9,511 bases of DNA from Methanomassiliicoccales archaeon. Its GTDB lineage: Archaea; Thermoplasmatota; Thermoplasmata; Methanomassiliicoccales; Methanomethylophilaceae. Under the pieces are notes generated by a model, which saw nothing but the letters and a program-made list of their open reading frames with translations, did not search any database and was not told the DNA's origin. Of this stretch, positions 1 through 5,712 are shown piece after piece (within the stretch, counting starts at the first letter, position 1; every line of letters starts with the position of its first letter). The translations under genes were made by a program, and so were the position numbers. The stretch is from NCBI GenBank assembly GCA_900767505.1, contig CAAFZG010000013.1, forward strand, positions 1 through 9,511. Direction: 5' to 3'.

Positions 1-222
1 CTCCATGTAATCCACTCCGAGATCGTCCAATGCGAATGCGATCCTGACCTTGTCGTCGGAGCTCAGGGCTATTCCAGGTGCCTGCTCGCCGTCGCGAAGG
101 GTGGTGTCGAAGATCTCAACCTTCCCGCGTCCTTCCGGAAGCTTAGGAAGGGCCATCTGATTGTATGGGCTTATCGCCAACATGTCCCTTATATCCGTAG
201 CGCTTTCACTGGTTTGAGTCAT
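1..222 (-). CDS. 2-isopropylmalate/citramalate/homocitrate synthase family enzyme, N-terminal 74 residues (probable LeuA)
   Basis: This is the first 74 codons of a gene that runs off the left edge. Seen: after a ~34-residue N-terminal extension, the stretch IFDTTLRDGEQAPGIAL (residues 37-53) carries the DTTLRDGEQ signature of the LeuA/CimA/AksA/HCS family. In that family the Arg and Asp of LRDGEQ contribute to the active site and the metal site of the TIM barrel. Known: these enzymes condense acetyl-CoA with a 2-oxoacid (2-oxoisovalerate for LeuA, pyruvate for CimA, 2-oxoglutarate for AksA). The visible part cannot separate the paralogues. The upstream leader ORF with three consecutive Leu codons makes LeuA the best guess (inference). 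The ATG at 222 is preceded by GAGGTG (234-229) with a 6-nt spacer, which fixes the start; another ATG (226-224) is out of frame. The SD and start lie inside an RNA hairpin described separately. Confidence 0.88.
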   Translation of the reverse strand, partial: MTQTSESATDIRDMLAISPYNQMALPKLPEGRGKVEIFDTTLRDGEQAPGIALSSDDKVRIAFALDDLGVDYME

Positions 223-239
223 TCATAACACCTCAAACC
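211..239 (-). promoter_or_regulatory. SD/start-codon sequestering hairpin of the isopropylmalate-synthase family gene
   Basis: In the minus-strand RNA, GGTTTGAG (239-232) is perfectly complementary to CTCAAACC (218-211), which lies in codons 2-4 of the gene. The 13-nt loop holds the rest of the SD and the ATG at 222-220. An 8-bp stem that takes in half of the GAGGTG SD should lower initiation when formed. Two upstream segments compete for the same bases. Positions 320-313 (AACCGTCA) pair perfectly with 243-236. Positions 284-274 (CAC, 3-nt bulge, CTCAA) pair with the SD at 236-229. The complementarities are seen; a switching role is inferred. Confidence 0.5.
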
Positions 240-256
240 GTCATAGTCTCCACTGG

Positions 257-301
257 TCAAGCAAGAAGAAGGATTGAGCCGGTGCGGACGTTGCAGATCA
301 T
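257..301 (-). CDS. putative leucine-rich leader peptide (attenuator), 14 aa
   Basis: A short ORF lies in the 5' leader of the isopropylmalate-synthase family gene: MICNVRTGSILLLA followed by TGA (259-257). Codons 11-13 (271-263) are CTT CTT CTT, and Ile, Val, Ile precede them, so 6 of 14 residues are branched-chain. It has its own SD, GAGGT at 312-308, with a 6-nt spacer to the ATG, as good as any SD in the window. It sits directly downstream of the predicted transcription start, about 25 nt from a strong TATA box. The stop is 34 nt before the ATG of the synthase gene. Bacterial leu/ilv leader peptides have the same layout (known). No U-tract follows the leader ORF, so control at translation initiation of the downstream gene is more plausible than transcription termination (inference). 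It could still be a chance ORF; the SD, codon content and location together argue against that. Confidence 0.6.
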   Translation of the reverse strand: MICNVRTGSILLLA

Positions 302-307
302 TTTTAG

Positions 308-312
308 ACCTC
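308..312 (-). promoter_or_regulatory. Shine-Dalgarno site of the leader ORF
   Basis: GAGGT on the minus strand, 6 nt upstream of the leader ATG at 301. The same GAGGT with a 6-nt spacer precedes the gene at 3834, so it fits the SD style of this genome. Confidence 0.6.
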
Positions 313-340
313 TGACGGTTGATTTTCCCGAAAAAGTGAT

Positions 341-348
341 TATATAAA
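341..348 (-). promoter_or_regulatory. TATA box for the leader ORF and synthase gene
   Basis: The minus strand reads TTTATATA here, embedded in a T-rich run (TTTTTTATATAATC), a near-perfect archaeal TATA box. Transcription would begin about 318, just before the leader-ORF SD (312-308), giving a leader of about 95 nt before the main start at 222. The plus strand has no gene that this element could serve. Confidence 0.65.
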
Positions 349-383
349 AAACCTAGTCTGAAGCGACTCGGGATGCATGTATG

Positions 384-400
384 ACCGCTTTATGGGCGGT
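384..400. repeat. small inverted repeat between the mgtA terminator and the leader-ORF promoter
   Basis: ACCGC (384-388) and GCGGT (396-400) flank a 7-nt spacer, about 36 bp upstream of the TATA box at 341-348 on the minus strand. It could be a protein-binding site for that promoter or part of the mgtA transcript 3' end. The arms are only 5 bp, so it may be chance. Confidence 0.2.
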
Positions 401-410
401 TATGACGGAG

Positions 411-432
411 AAAAACCCGGGATCTCCCCGGG
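411..432 (-). terminator. intrinsic-type terminator of mgtA
   Basis: On the minus strand a CCCGGG (432-427) / CCCGGG (421-416) stem of 6 bp with a 5-nt loop is followed at once by TTTTT (415-411). It begins 10 nt after the mgtA stop codon (445-443). A GC stem plus T-tract is the classic intrinsic terminator form, and archaeal RNA polymerase also terminates at T-tracts. Confidence 0.7.
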
Positions 433-442
433 TAAGTGATTT

Positions 443-3154
443 TCAACAGGCGAAGTACCCGTGCGCCCTCAGCATGTACTTCTTGATCGCATGCGCTCCG
501 AAGAAGTACACCGCCGCGATGAACGGCATCCAGATGAGCGCCCAATAGGGCACGGCTATGATGTCCGTGCAGCCGCAGATGGCCTCCCAGAGCGGTCCCG
601 AATACGGAAGCGTTGTTCCGATGACGAGCGCCAGGATCGTGGTGAGCACCAGCACCTTGGACGACCATGACTGGAAGAACGGGAGCTTGTTGGTCCTGAC
701 GATGTGAATCGCCCAGACCTGCATCCAATACTGCTCTATCACCCAAAGGGACTGGAACAGGACCATGACCGGGATCAGCGATTCTATATCCCCCAGCGGG
801 ACTCCGCTCAGAAGCGCTCCGCTTGCGGTGGTCACTCCGGCCAGCTCGGGGTAGGCCGTGATGACGGAATCCGGTATCGATATCGACACCGTAGGCATCA
901 CGACGAACACGAAGAACGCCCATGACATGAGATCCGTGACAACGCACAGCGGACCGTAATGGTACATGACCTGTTTCAAGTTGACCGGGTCCCACTTGCG
1001 CGGTTCCTTCACGAACTCGTCCTCGACCTTGTCCCAGCAGATGAATATGCAGGCGAAGTCGTTGATGAGGTTGAAGATCAGGATCATTATCCCGCCCATC
1101 GGCTCGAAGTTGAAGAACAGCGATCCGAGGATCAGGGAGAACATGAAACCGAAGTTGATCGATCCGATCATCTTCACGTACTTTATCGAGTTGACGTAGA
1201 CCTTCCTGCCCTCGATGGCCCCGGTCTTGAGTATCCCGAGGTCCTTCTCCAGGAGGATCATGCTGGCAGTCTCCTTGGCGATGTCGGTTCCGGTGTCGAC
1301 TGAGATGCTCACGTCGGCGTTCTTCATCGCCACGACATCGTTTATCCCGTCTCCCATCAGACCGACGGTGTGACCGTTGGATTTGAGTGCAGTGACTATC
1401 CTCGATTTGTTGTCGGGGCTGAGCCTTGCGAAGATGGATGTCGTCTCCACAGCTTCGGCGAGCTCCTCGTCGGTCATCTTGTCGATGGTGTTGCCGATTA
1501 GGATGTTCTCCGAATCGATGCCTATCTGGTCGCACACGTGGCTGGAGACGTATTCGTTGTCCCCTGTGAGGACCTTGACCTGGATCCCGTACTCCCTCAT
1601 GTCCTCGATGGCGCCCTTGGCGGATGTCTTGACGGGGTCGGTGAACACCAGGAATCCCGCTATGATGAGATCTGTCTCGTCGGCCTCGGTGAACTCGGTC
1701 TTGCCTGCGGGGATGTACTTGTGCGTGATGCCGAGAACGCGCATCCCCTTGGTGCTGTACCACTCGACGAGACCCATGATGTCGTTGAGGGTCTTCTGGT
1801 CCAGGGGCTGTATGTTGCGCTCGGCATCCAGATATCCGGTGGATATGGCGAGGATCTCGGGCATGGCGCCCTTGGAGATCATGACGTTGACATCCTCGCT
1901 CTTCTTCACGATGACGGTCGCCCTCCTCCTGATGAAATCGAAGGGCACATCGGCGACGTACTCGTATCCTGCGACTTCCTCGGCGAGGCCGTTCTCCTCG
2001 GCGTACTCGTCGAGGGCCCAGTCGATCTGGTTCGTCGCCGATCTGAGGTTGGCTGAATTGATGCAGGACATGAGCTCCACGGAACCGCTCGCGTTGCCGT
2101 AGATGTCGTTGCAGTCCTGGACGGAGATGCGGTTCTGAGTGAGCGTGCCGGTCTTGTCCGAGCACAGGACATCCATCGCGCCGAAATTCTGGATGGCGGT
2201 CACGTCCTTGACGATGACCTTGTTCTTCGACATGTCGATGGACCCTTTGGCGAGGTTGGCTGAAACGATCGTCGCCAGCATCTCGGGCATGAGCCCTATC
2301 GCAAGCGTAAGGGCGAAGGTGACTGCGGACAGGAGTCCGTCGACGGAGAATCCCCCGTTGTTGAGGTAGTCCTTCACCATCATGATGAGGAACACAGGGG
2401 GGACCATGAGGTACATTATCTTCAGCAGGACGTTTGCGATTGCCTTGCTCCCTTCGTCGTATGTGGTCGGGTTCTTGCCGCGGGTGAGGGTCTCGGCCAT
2501 CGAGCCGAATATGGTGTCGTCACCGACGGCCACGACTATGGCCTCTGCGGATCCTCCGATCACATTGGAACCCATGAAGGCCAGGTTGTTGCATCCGAGT
2601 ATCTCCTCGGTCTGAACGGCCTCCGCGTGCTTGGAGACCCCTCCGGACTCTCCTGTCAAAGCGGACTGATCCACCTTGAGATGGTTGGAGCTGATGATCC
2701 TGACGTCCGCGGGGACCATGTCCCCGGTGTCGAGGATGATTATGTCCCCCACTACGAGCTCCTTGGAGTCTATCTCGATCTCCGTGTCCTCGCGGCGCAC
2801 CGTTATGATGGTGGTCACCATGCTCACAAGTTGGGCGGCCGCTTTGGAGCTGCGGGTCTCCTGGATGAACGTCACCGAACCGCTGACCAGGATCAGGGTG
2901 GTGAGTATGACGAAGTAGATTATGTCAGGGTCCAGAATCATCCATAGGATGTCTATGACCGTAAGCGTGATTATGAAGATGTTGGCGAAGGAGCGATACA
3001 GCCTTTTCAGTACCACATGGCGATTATGGTTGGTGACCTCGTTCTTCCCGTACTGGATACGGGAGGTCGTGACCTCTTCGTTGTAGTGTCCCTCTGTCCT
3101 GCTGTTCAATTCTTTGATGATGGCGTCAGCATCGGCCGATGCCGCATGCCTCAT
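443..3154 (-). CDS. mgtA: magnesium-translocating P-type ATPase (MgtA/MgtB type, P-IIIB)
   Basis: An ATP-driven Mg2+ importer in the cytoplasmic membrane. Seen (numbering from the upstream GTG at 3187): TM segments about 66-105 (M1-M2), actuator TGES at 178-181, TM about 252-270 and 285-310 with GLMPEM in M4, phosphorylation motif DKTGTLT at 344-350 (Asp344 is phosphorylated), nucleotide-binding domain about 360-530, TGDN at 541-544, hinge GDGIND at 612-617, then six hydrophobic segments to the C-terminus. NAIQNFGAMDVLCSDKTGTLT-like context (AIQNFGAMD at 331-339) and PRKWDP at 729-734 are typical of MgtA rather than Ca2+ or K+ pumps. Length (903-914 aa) fits the family (~900). Start: the frame opens at GTG 3187, but the ATG at 3154 has GAGG 5 nt upstream and lies about 30 nt after the start site predicted from the TATA-like element, so I prefer 3154. 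The gene is a single unit with its own terminator. No bacterial-type Mg2+ leader is possible in so short a 5' region, so any Mg2+ control would act at the promoter (inference). Confidence 0.95.
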   Translation of the reverse strand: MRHAASADADAIIKELNSRTEGHYNEEVTTSRIQYGKNEVTNHNRHVVLKRLYRSFANIFIITLTVIDILWMILDPDIIYFVILTTLILVSGSVTFIQETRSSKAAAQLVSMVTTIITVRREDTEIEIDSKELVVGDIIILDTGDMVPADVRIISSNHLKVDQSALTGESGGVSKHAEAVQTEEILGCNNLAFMGSNVIGGSAEAIVVAVGDDTIFGSMAETLTRGKNPTTYDEGSKAIANVLLKIMYLMVPPVFLIMMVKDYLNNGGFSVDGLLSAVTFALTLAIGLMPEMLATIVSANLAKGSIDMSKNKVIVKDVTAIQNFGAMDVLCSDKTGTLTQNRISVQDCNDIYGNASGSVELMSCINSANLRSATNQIDWALDEYAEENGLAEEVAGYEYVADVPFDFIRRRATVIVKKSEDVNVMISKGAMPEILAISTGYLDAERNIQPLDQKTLNDIMGLVEWYSTKGMRVLGITHKYIPAGKTEFTEADETDLIIAGFLVFTDPVKTSAKGAIEDMREYGIQVKVLTGDNEYVSSHVCDQIGIDSENILIGNTIDKMTDEELAEAVETTSIFARLSPDNKSRIVTALKSNGHTVGLMGDGINDVVAMKNADVSISVDTGTDIAKETASMILLEKDLGILKTGAIEGRKVYVNSIKYVKMIGSINFGFMFSLILGSLFFNFEPMGGIMILIFNLINDFACIFICWDKVEDEFVKEPRKWDPVNLKQVMYHYGPLCVVTDLMSWAFFVFVVMPTVSISIPDSVITAYPELAGVTTASGALLSGVPLGDIESLIPVMVLFQSLWVIEQYWMQVWAIHIVRTNKLPFFQSWSSKVLVLTTILALVIGTTLPYSGPLWEAICGCTDIIAVPYWALIWMPFIAAVYFFGAHAIKKYMLRAHGYFAC

Positions 3155-3206
3155 CCTTTCCTCTGGTGTCGACGAACCGGTTACCACGGCTGTCGGATAG
3201 GCTTTA

Positions 3207-3215
3207 GGTATTTAG
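3207..3215 (-). promoter_or_regulatory. TATA-like element of mgtA
   Basis: The minus strand reads CTAAATACC, a moderate match to the archaeal TATA consensus. It predicts initiation near 3185, downstream of or at the GTG 3187, which favours the ATG at 3154 as the translated start. Confidence 0.35.
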
Positions 3216-3234
3216 CCGGTACCCTCGGGACCGG
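3216..3234. repeat. palindrome abutting the mgtA TATA-like element
   Basis: CCGGT (3216-3220) and ACCGG (3230-3234) are complementary, and CCC (3222-3224) faces GGG (3227-3229), with one bulged A at 3221. It lies immediately upstream of the mgtA TATA-like element, where a repressor or activator could bind. It is also downstream of the preceding gene's terminator, so it is unlikely to be part of that transcript. Confidence 0.3.
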
Positions 3235-3238
3235 TCTG

Positions 3239-3277
3239 AAAAAGGATTCCCCGGCGGAGGACGCGCGTCCGACGGGG
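3239..3277 (-). terminator. probable terminator of the Lys/Glu-rich protein gene
   Basis: On the minus strand CCCCG (3277-3273) pairs with CGGGG (3253-3249). Inside is a second stem from the palindrome GGACGCGCGTCC (3270-3259). After AATCC comes TTTTT (3243-3239). It begins about 40 nt after the stop codon at 3318-3316. The form fits an intrinsic terminator separating this gene from mgtA. Confidence 0.5.
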
Positions 3278-3295
3278 TGGAAATGGATTCTGGAC

Positions 3296-3317
3296 GAGGG
3301 TTCCCGGAGGAACCCTC
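3296..3317 (-). repeat. 9-bp perfect hairpin overlapping a stop codon
   Basis: GAGGGTTCC (3296-3304) and GGAACCCTC (3309-3317) are perfect complements with a 4-nt loop. The stem takes in two bases of the stop codon of the gene at 3316-3834 (minus). No T-tract follows directly, so it may stabilise the mRNA 3' end or assist the terminator at 3239-3277. Confidence 0.5.
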
Positions 3318-3834
3318 ACTCCTTCTTCTCGGAGACTTCCTCTACTGTTTCTGCGGGGAGCTCTCCGGGGACGCCCTCTTCGGCGGGGGTCGGCTCGATG
3401 GTGTCCTGCACCTCTCCGGCGATCTCCTCGACCTTGGTCTCCTCGGCGGTCTCCTGCTTCTCGGATGTCTCGATGGCGTCCTCGACCTTCTGCTCCTCAT
3501 GGGCCTGGGCGCCCTCGGCCTTGGCCTGGGCCTCCTGCTTCTCGGCCTCGCGCTTGGCCTTCTTGGCCTCCCTGGCCTCGATCTTGGCCTTCTTCTCGTT
3601 CTCCTTGCGGTGCCTGATCTGCTCCTTGAGCTCCTTCTTGGCGGCGGCGCGCTCCTCCTTCGGGAGCTTCTTGATCTCGTCCTTGCGCCTCTCCTCCGCA
3701 CGGCGGGCCTTCCATTTCTCGTCGGAGATCTTGTTCTTCTCCTTCTCCTCGGCCTCTTTCTTCTCGTTGGCGATCTTGGCGTGCCTTGCCTTCGCCTTCG
3801 CATCATCGCTGACAGTCTCCACAATCTTTGCCAT
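3316..3834 (-). CDS. Lys/Glu/Ala-rich predicted coiled-coil protein, 172 aa
   Basis: I recognise no family. The product is extremely charged: about 32 Lys and 42 Glu in 172 residues, no Cys, and a single Trp (41). Residues ~10-115 are an almost unbroken K/E/R/A stretch that should form a long single helix or coiled coil. Residues ~116-172 are acidic, with Pro and Gly (for example EPTPAEEGVPGELPAE), and are probably disordered. There is no signal peptide or membrane segment. Start: ATG 3834 has GAGGT with a 6-nt spacer and a good TATA box upstream, so the longer reading up to 3945 is wrong. The gene is monocistronic, with its own promoter and terminator. Similarity searches will hit many unrelated K/E-rich proteins, so composition-corrected comparison is needed before any function is assigned. 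A nucleic-acid-associated or scaffolding role is possible but unsupported. Confidence 0.75.
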   Translation of the reverse strand: MAKIVETVSDDAKAKARHAKIANEKKEAEEKEKNKISDEKWKARRAEERRKDEIKKLPKEERAAAKKELKEQIRHRKENEKKAKIEAREAKKAKREAEKQEAQAKAEGAQAHEEQKVEDAIETSEKQETAEETKVEEIAGEVQDTIEPTPAEEGVPGELPAETVEEVSEKKE

Positions 3835-3872
3835 TATAGGACCTCTTACCGGGGTGGTTATCAGAACCGCTT

Positions 3873-3882
3873 GTATAAAAAC
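3873..3882 (-). promoter_or_regulatory. TATA box of the Lys/Glu-rich protein gene
   Basis: The minus strand reads GTTTTTATAC. Initiation is predicted near 3851, leaving a leader of about 17 nt that contains the GAGGT SD before the ATG at 3834. Confidence 0.6.
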
Positions 3883-4014
3883 AAACGGCGGAACATCCTG
3901 GAACCGAACGAAACGATGGCGGGAATATCCGGATTCCGTATCCATCCAACATCCGAAAACAATGTTGAAAGAAGATTGGAAGAGGTTTGTGGTCCTGTCC
4001 GGAAACGGATCGGA

Positions 4015-4389
4015 TCACTGGTTCGAGACCCAGAGCAGGTGCTTGTTGCAGTACTCCCAGGCCTTGACGACCTTCGCGTCGGTTGCGAAGAAGGCCTCGG
4101 GGGCATCGCCGGGCTTGAGGTACTTCCTCATCAGGGTGCCGTCGGCGCAGATCTCGATGTACACGATGTAGTGGTCCTCTGCCATCGGATGGGGGACCTC
4201 CTTTCCGACCTTCACCAGCACCCCTCCGTCGACCTTCTCGATGTAGGGGACGTGCTTCTCCTTGACGAAATCCTCGGTCTTGGCCGTCACAGCCTCCATC
4301 GGGGCTCCGCAGCACGAAGGAATGCAGCCGCCTTTGTAGAGCAGCTCGACCGCGGTTCCGCACTTGGGACATACGAATTTCTGAGACAT
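4015..4389 (-). CDS. dfx: superoxide reductase, two-iron desulfoferrodoxin type
   Basis: A cytoplasmic enzyme that reduces superoxide to hydrogen peroxide without making O2, the usual superoxide defence of strict anaerobes; rubredoxin is the usual electron donor (known). Seen, numbered from ATG 4389: the desulforedoxin domain has CPKC (Cys7, Cys10) and CC (Cys26, Cys27), the four ligands of centre I. The catalytic centre II ligands are all present: His46 in EKHVP, His67 in PHPM, His73 in DHY, and Cys114/His117 in CNKH. The conserved Glu44-Lys45 pair also stands before His46. Length 124 aa matches the family (~126), so the gene looks intact. Start: this ATG has GAGG with a 6-nt spacer. In-frame ATGs further upstream fall in the TATA box or before the predicted transcript start. 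The gene stands alone, divergent from the gene at 4508, with an inverted repeat between them. Confidence 0.96.
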   Translation of the reverse strand: MSQKFVCPKCGTAVELLYKGGCIPSCCGAPMEAVTAKTEDFVKEKHVPYIEKVDGGVLVKVGKEVPHPMAEDHYIVYIEICADGTLMRKYLKPGDAPEAFFATDAKVVKAWEYCNKHLLWVSNQ

Positions 4390-4420
4390 TTTCATCCTCG
4401 GCATCGTCTGCACTTGTACG

Positions 4421-4429
4421 GATATAAAC
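4421..4429 (-). promoter_or_regulatory. TATA box of the superoxide reductase gene
   Basis: The minus strand reads GTTTATATC, a near-consensus archaeal TATA box. Initiation is predicted near 4398, giving a very short leader that includes the SD. Confidence 0.65.
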
Positions 4430-4433
4430 ATTT

Positions 4434-4456
4434 CTTAACGCTGATTATACGTTAAG
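4434..4456. promoter_or_regulatory. 7-bp inverted repeat, candidate operator in a divergent promoter region
   Basis: CTTAACG (4434-4440) and CGTTAAG (4450-4456) are perfect complements with a 9-nt spacer. The left arm begins 5 bp upstream of the superoxide-reductase TATA box, over its BRE position. The repeat lies between that gene and the divergent gene at 4508. A dimeric regulator bound here would be placed to control one or both. The regulator is unknown. Confidence 0.4.
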
Positions 4457-4477
4457 GGCCGTGTAACCTCGGGATAG

Positions 4478-4486
4478 TGTAATATC
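4478..4486 (+). promoter_or_regulatory. possible TATA element for the gene at 4508
   Basis: GTGTAATAT has its centre about 26 nt before the ATG at 4508, and no SD precedes that ATG. A leaderless transcript would explain both. The match to the TATA consensus is only moderate; TTATAC at 4445-4450 is an alternative with a leader of about 30 nt. Confidence 0.3.
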
Positions 4487-4507
4487 GACGGTGCGGAATC
4501 CAGCGTC

Positions 4508-5131
4508 ATGGACTGCATCCCCGCATTCTTCGTGACGACGGACGACGGAACCCTCCTGACAGCGGAGGGCAGGTTCGAAGGCCGGACGCCCGTGACGACA
4601 GGGGACCTCATGCCTTTCTCGGAAGCCGTGGAGTCGCTGCCGCGCGGAGAAAGGAGGAGGAAGATCGTCGTCTGCGACGTTTCGAGTCTCCGCAGAAGGG
4701 AGCTGGTCCCGGATGTCCTGAAGAGGATGAGGGCCAGGGGCTCCGACATATGGTTCCTCACATGGATCGAGGATGCGAACGATCTCTTCGATGCGTTCAA
4801 CACGACCGCCGAGACCGTGATAGGACCTTACCATGCATCGGCCTCGGATGCAGATCTGAAGGACATGCTGTCCGTCTCCGACAGCTACATGCCTGCGATC
4901 TTCGTGGAAAAGGGGGATGCCATATCCCGCGGCGGGAGCAGAGAGCGTCTGGACAGGGTCGCGGACGGGCTGTTCCGCATAGGGTTCCCGGAGATCGTTG
5001 TCGTCGATACGGATGATTCCCTGTCGGCATACGATTGGGAGCGCATGTCCGATCGCGTGATCCCGTTCATGGACAGGGAACCGGAGATCGATACCCCGGA
5101 GAAGGTCATCATACCTTTCCGGAAGATATGA
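4508..5131 (+). CDS. hypothetical alpha/beta protein, 207 aa
   Basis: I do not recognise the family with confidence. The sequence alternates beta-like strands (about 51-57 KIVVCDV, 80-86 IWFLTWI, 102-107, 127-133 MPAIFVEK, 162-167 EIVVVDT, 183-187) with amphipathic helices. This fits a Rossmann-like or half/partial TIM-barrel fold, and the strand-end acidic residues recall HisA/HisF-like archaeal proteins (weak, inference). There is no signal peptide, membrane helix or Cys cluster. Start: ATG 4508 has no SD and is probably leaderless. The gene's 3' end overlaps the convergent flavoprotein gene by 23 bp (5109-5131). It is divergent from superoxide reductase across an inverted repeat, so co-regulation with redox stress is possible but unproven. 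Codon use and GC look like those of its neighbours. Confidence 0.75.
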   Translation: MDCIPAFFVTTDDGTLLTAEGRFEGRTPVTTGDLMPFSEAVESLPRGERRRKIVVCDVSSLRRRELVPDVLKRMRARGSDIWFLTWIEDANDLFDAFNTTAETVIGPYHASASDADLKDMLSVSDSYMPAIFVEKGDAISRGGSRERLDRVADGLFRIGFPEIVVVDTDDSLSAYDWERMSDRVIPFMDREPEIDTPEKVIIPFRKI

Positions 5132-5666
5132 TATAGTCAAAGGACGAACGGACCTGACCGTACACATGGTCGCGGCCTCCGTCTGTGCCCGTGACGTATA
5201 TCTCCCCTGCCCATTCCATTCCGAGTGTAATCGAGAAAGCCCTCATTATAGACCTGAGATGCGAGAAATCCGGCGAATCAGAACCGGAGCATGCCGACAT
5301 CACGATCCATCCCGGACGGGGGACCTCCGGATGATTCCAATATATCTGCATGCGGTCCATGACCGCTTTTATCACGGATGACGGACCGCTGAACCTCAGC
5401 GGAGTGGCCATCACCACTCCGTCGCATTCCCTGAACAGGCCGTACAGCTCCGACATCCTGTCCTCTATGACGCATTCCGCATCTGCGGAGCAGTTCTGAC
5501 ATCCGGTGCAATGGGAGATGCCCATTCCTATGGGCATCACGACGATCGGAGTGAACCCCGCTTCCGAAAGGGAATCCGCGGATGCGCGGCACATCTCCGC
5601 AGTGGAGCCCTCCGGACCCGAACCGCACAATATCAGGACCTTCCGTCCACGCTCCGTATCTTCCAT
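5109..5666 (-). CDS. iron-sulfur flavoprotein / NADPH-dependent FMN reductase family protein
   Basis: A flavodoxin-like FMN protein with an Fe-S cluster motif, a family common in methanogens and other anaerobes that transfers electrons and in some members reduces O2 or peroxide (known). Seen, numbered from ATG 5666: strand 1 and an FMN-phosphate loop in LILCGSGPEGSTAEM (about 11-25), then Cys53, Cys56, Cys59 and Cys65 spaced C-x2-C-x2-C-x5-C, which fits the compact Isf cluster motif. Next come ATPLRFSGPSSVIKAVMDRM (87-106), the second flavin-contacting segment that also forms the dimer face in relatives, and a C-terminal helix. Length 185 aa is normal. Start: the frame opens at TTG 5687 and has ATG at 5684, but a TATA box at 5698-5691 puts transcription near 5667, so a leaderless start at ATG 5666 fits best. 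The 3' end overlaps the convergent gene at 4508-5131. Confidence 0.88.
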   Translation of the reverse strand: MEDTERGRKVLILCGSGPEGSTAEMCRASADSLSEAGFTPIVVMPIGMGISHCTGCQNCSADAECVIEDRMSELYGLFRECDGVVMATPLRFSGPSSVIKAVMDRMQIYWNHPEVPRPGWIVMSACSGSDSPDFSHLRSIMRAFSITLGMEWAGEIYVTGTDGGRDHVYGQVRSSFDYIISSGKV

Positions 5667-5690
5667 GTAATACGTATCCGCCATCAACAG

Positions 5691-5698
5691 ATATAAAG
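5691..5698. promoter_or_regulatory. TATA element, possibly bidirectional, between the flavoprotein gene and egsA
   Basis: The minus strand reads CTTTATAT, a good TATA box centred ~28 nt from the flavoprotein ATG at 5666. The same element is ~27 nt from the egsA in-frame ATG at 5722 on the plus strand, and no other TATA-like sequence is visible for egsA. Minus-strand use is well supported; plus-strand use is inference. Confidence 0.5.
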
Positions 5699-5712
5699 TT
5701 CAATCAGAGGAT

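Noticed and set aside
390..2165. 591-codon open frame on the minus strand, rich in Arg/His/Gly
   Set aside because: It is an alternate frame of mgtA. The composition is that of a GC-rich shadow, while the mgtA frame has every P-type ATPase motif.
3991..4014. TCCG-GAAA-CGGA hairpin as a superoxide-reductase terminator
   Set aside because: The stem is only 4 bp and has no adjacent T-tract. Termination more likely occurs in the T-rich stretches further on, but I cannot place it.
4389..4431. Longer N-terminus for superoxide reductase from 4431
   Set aside because: That ATG overlaps the TATA box, and the added residues do not belong to the family. The ATG at 4389 has a spaced SD.
3017..4455. Long plus-strand open frames (384 and 392 codons), Leu- or Ser-rich
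   Set aside because: They are antisense to the Lys/Glu-rich gene, superoxide reductase and the mgtA start. The Leu-rich run simply reflects reversed GAG/AAG codons.
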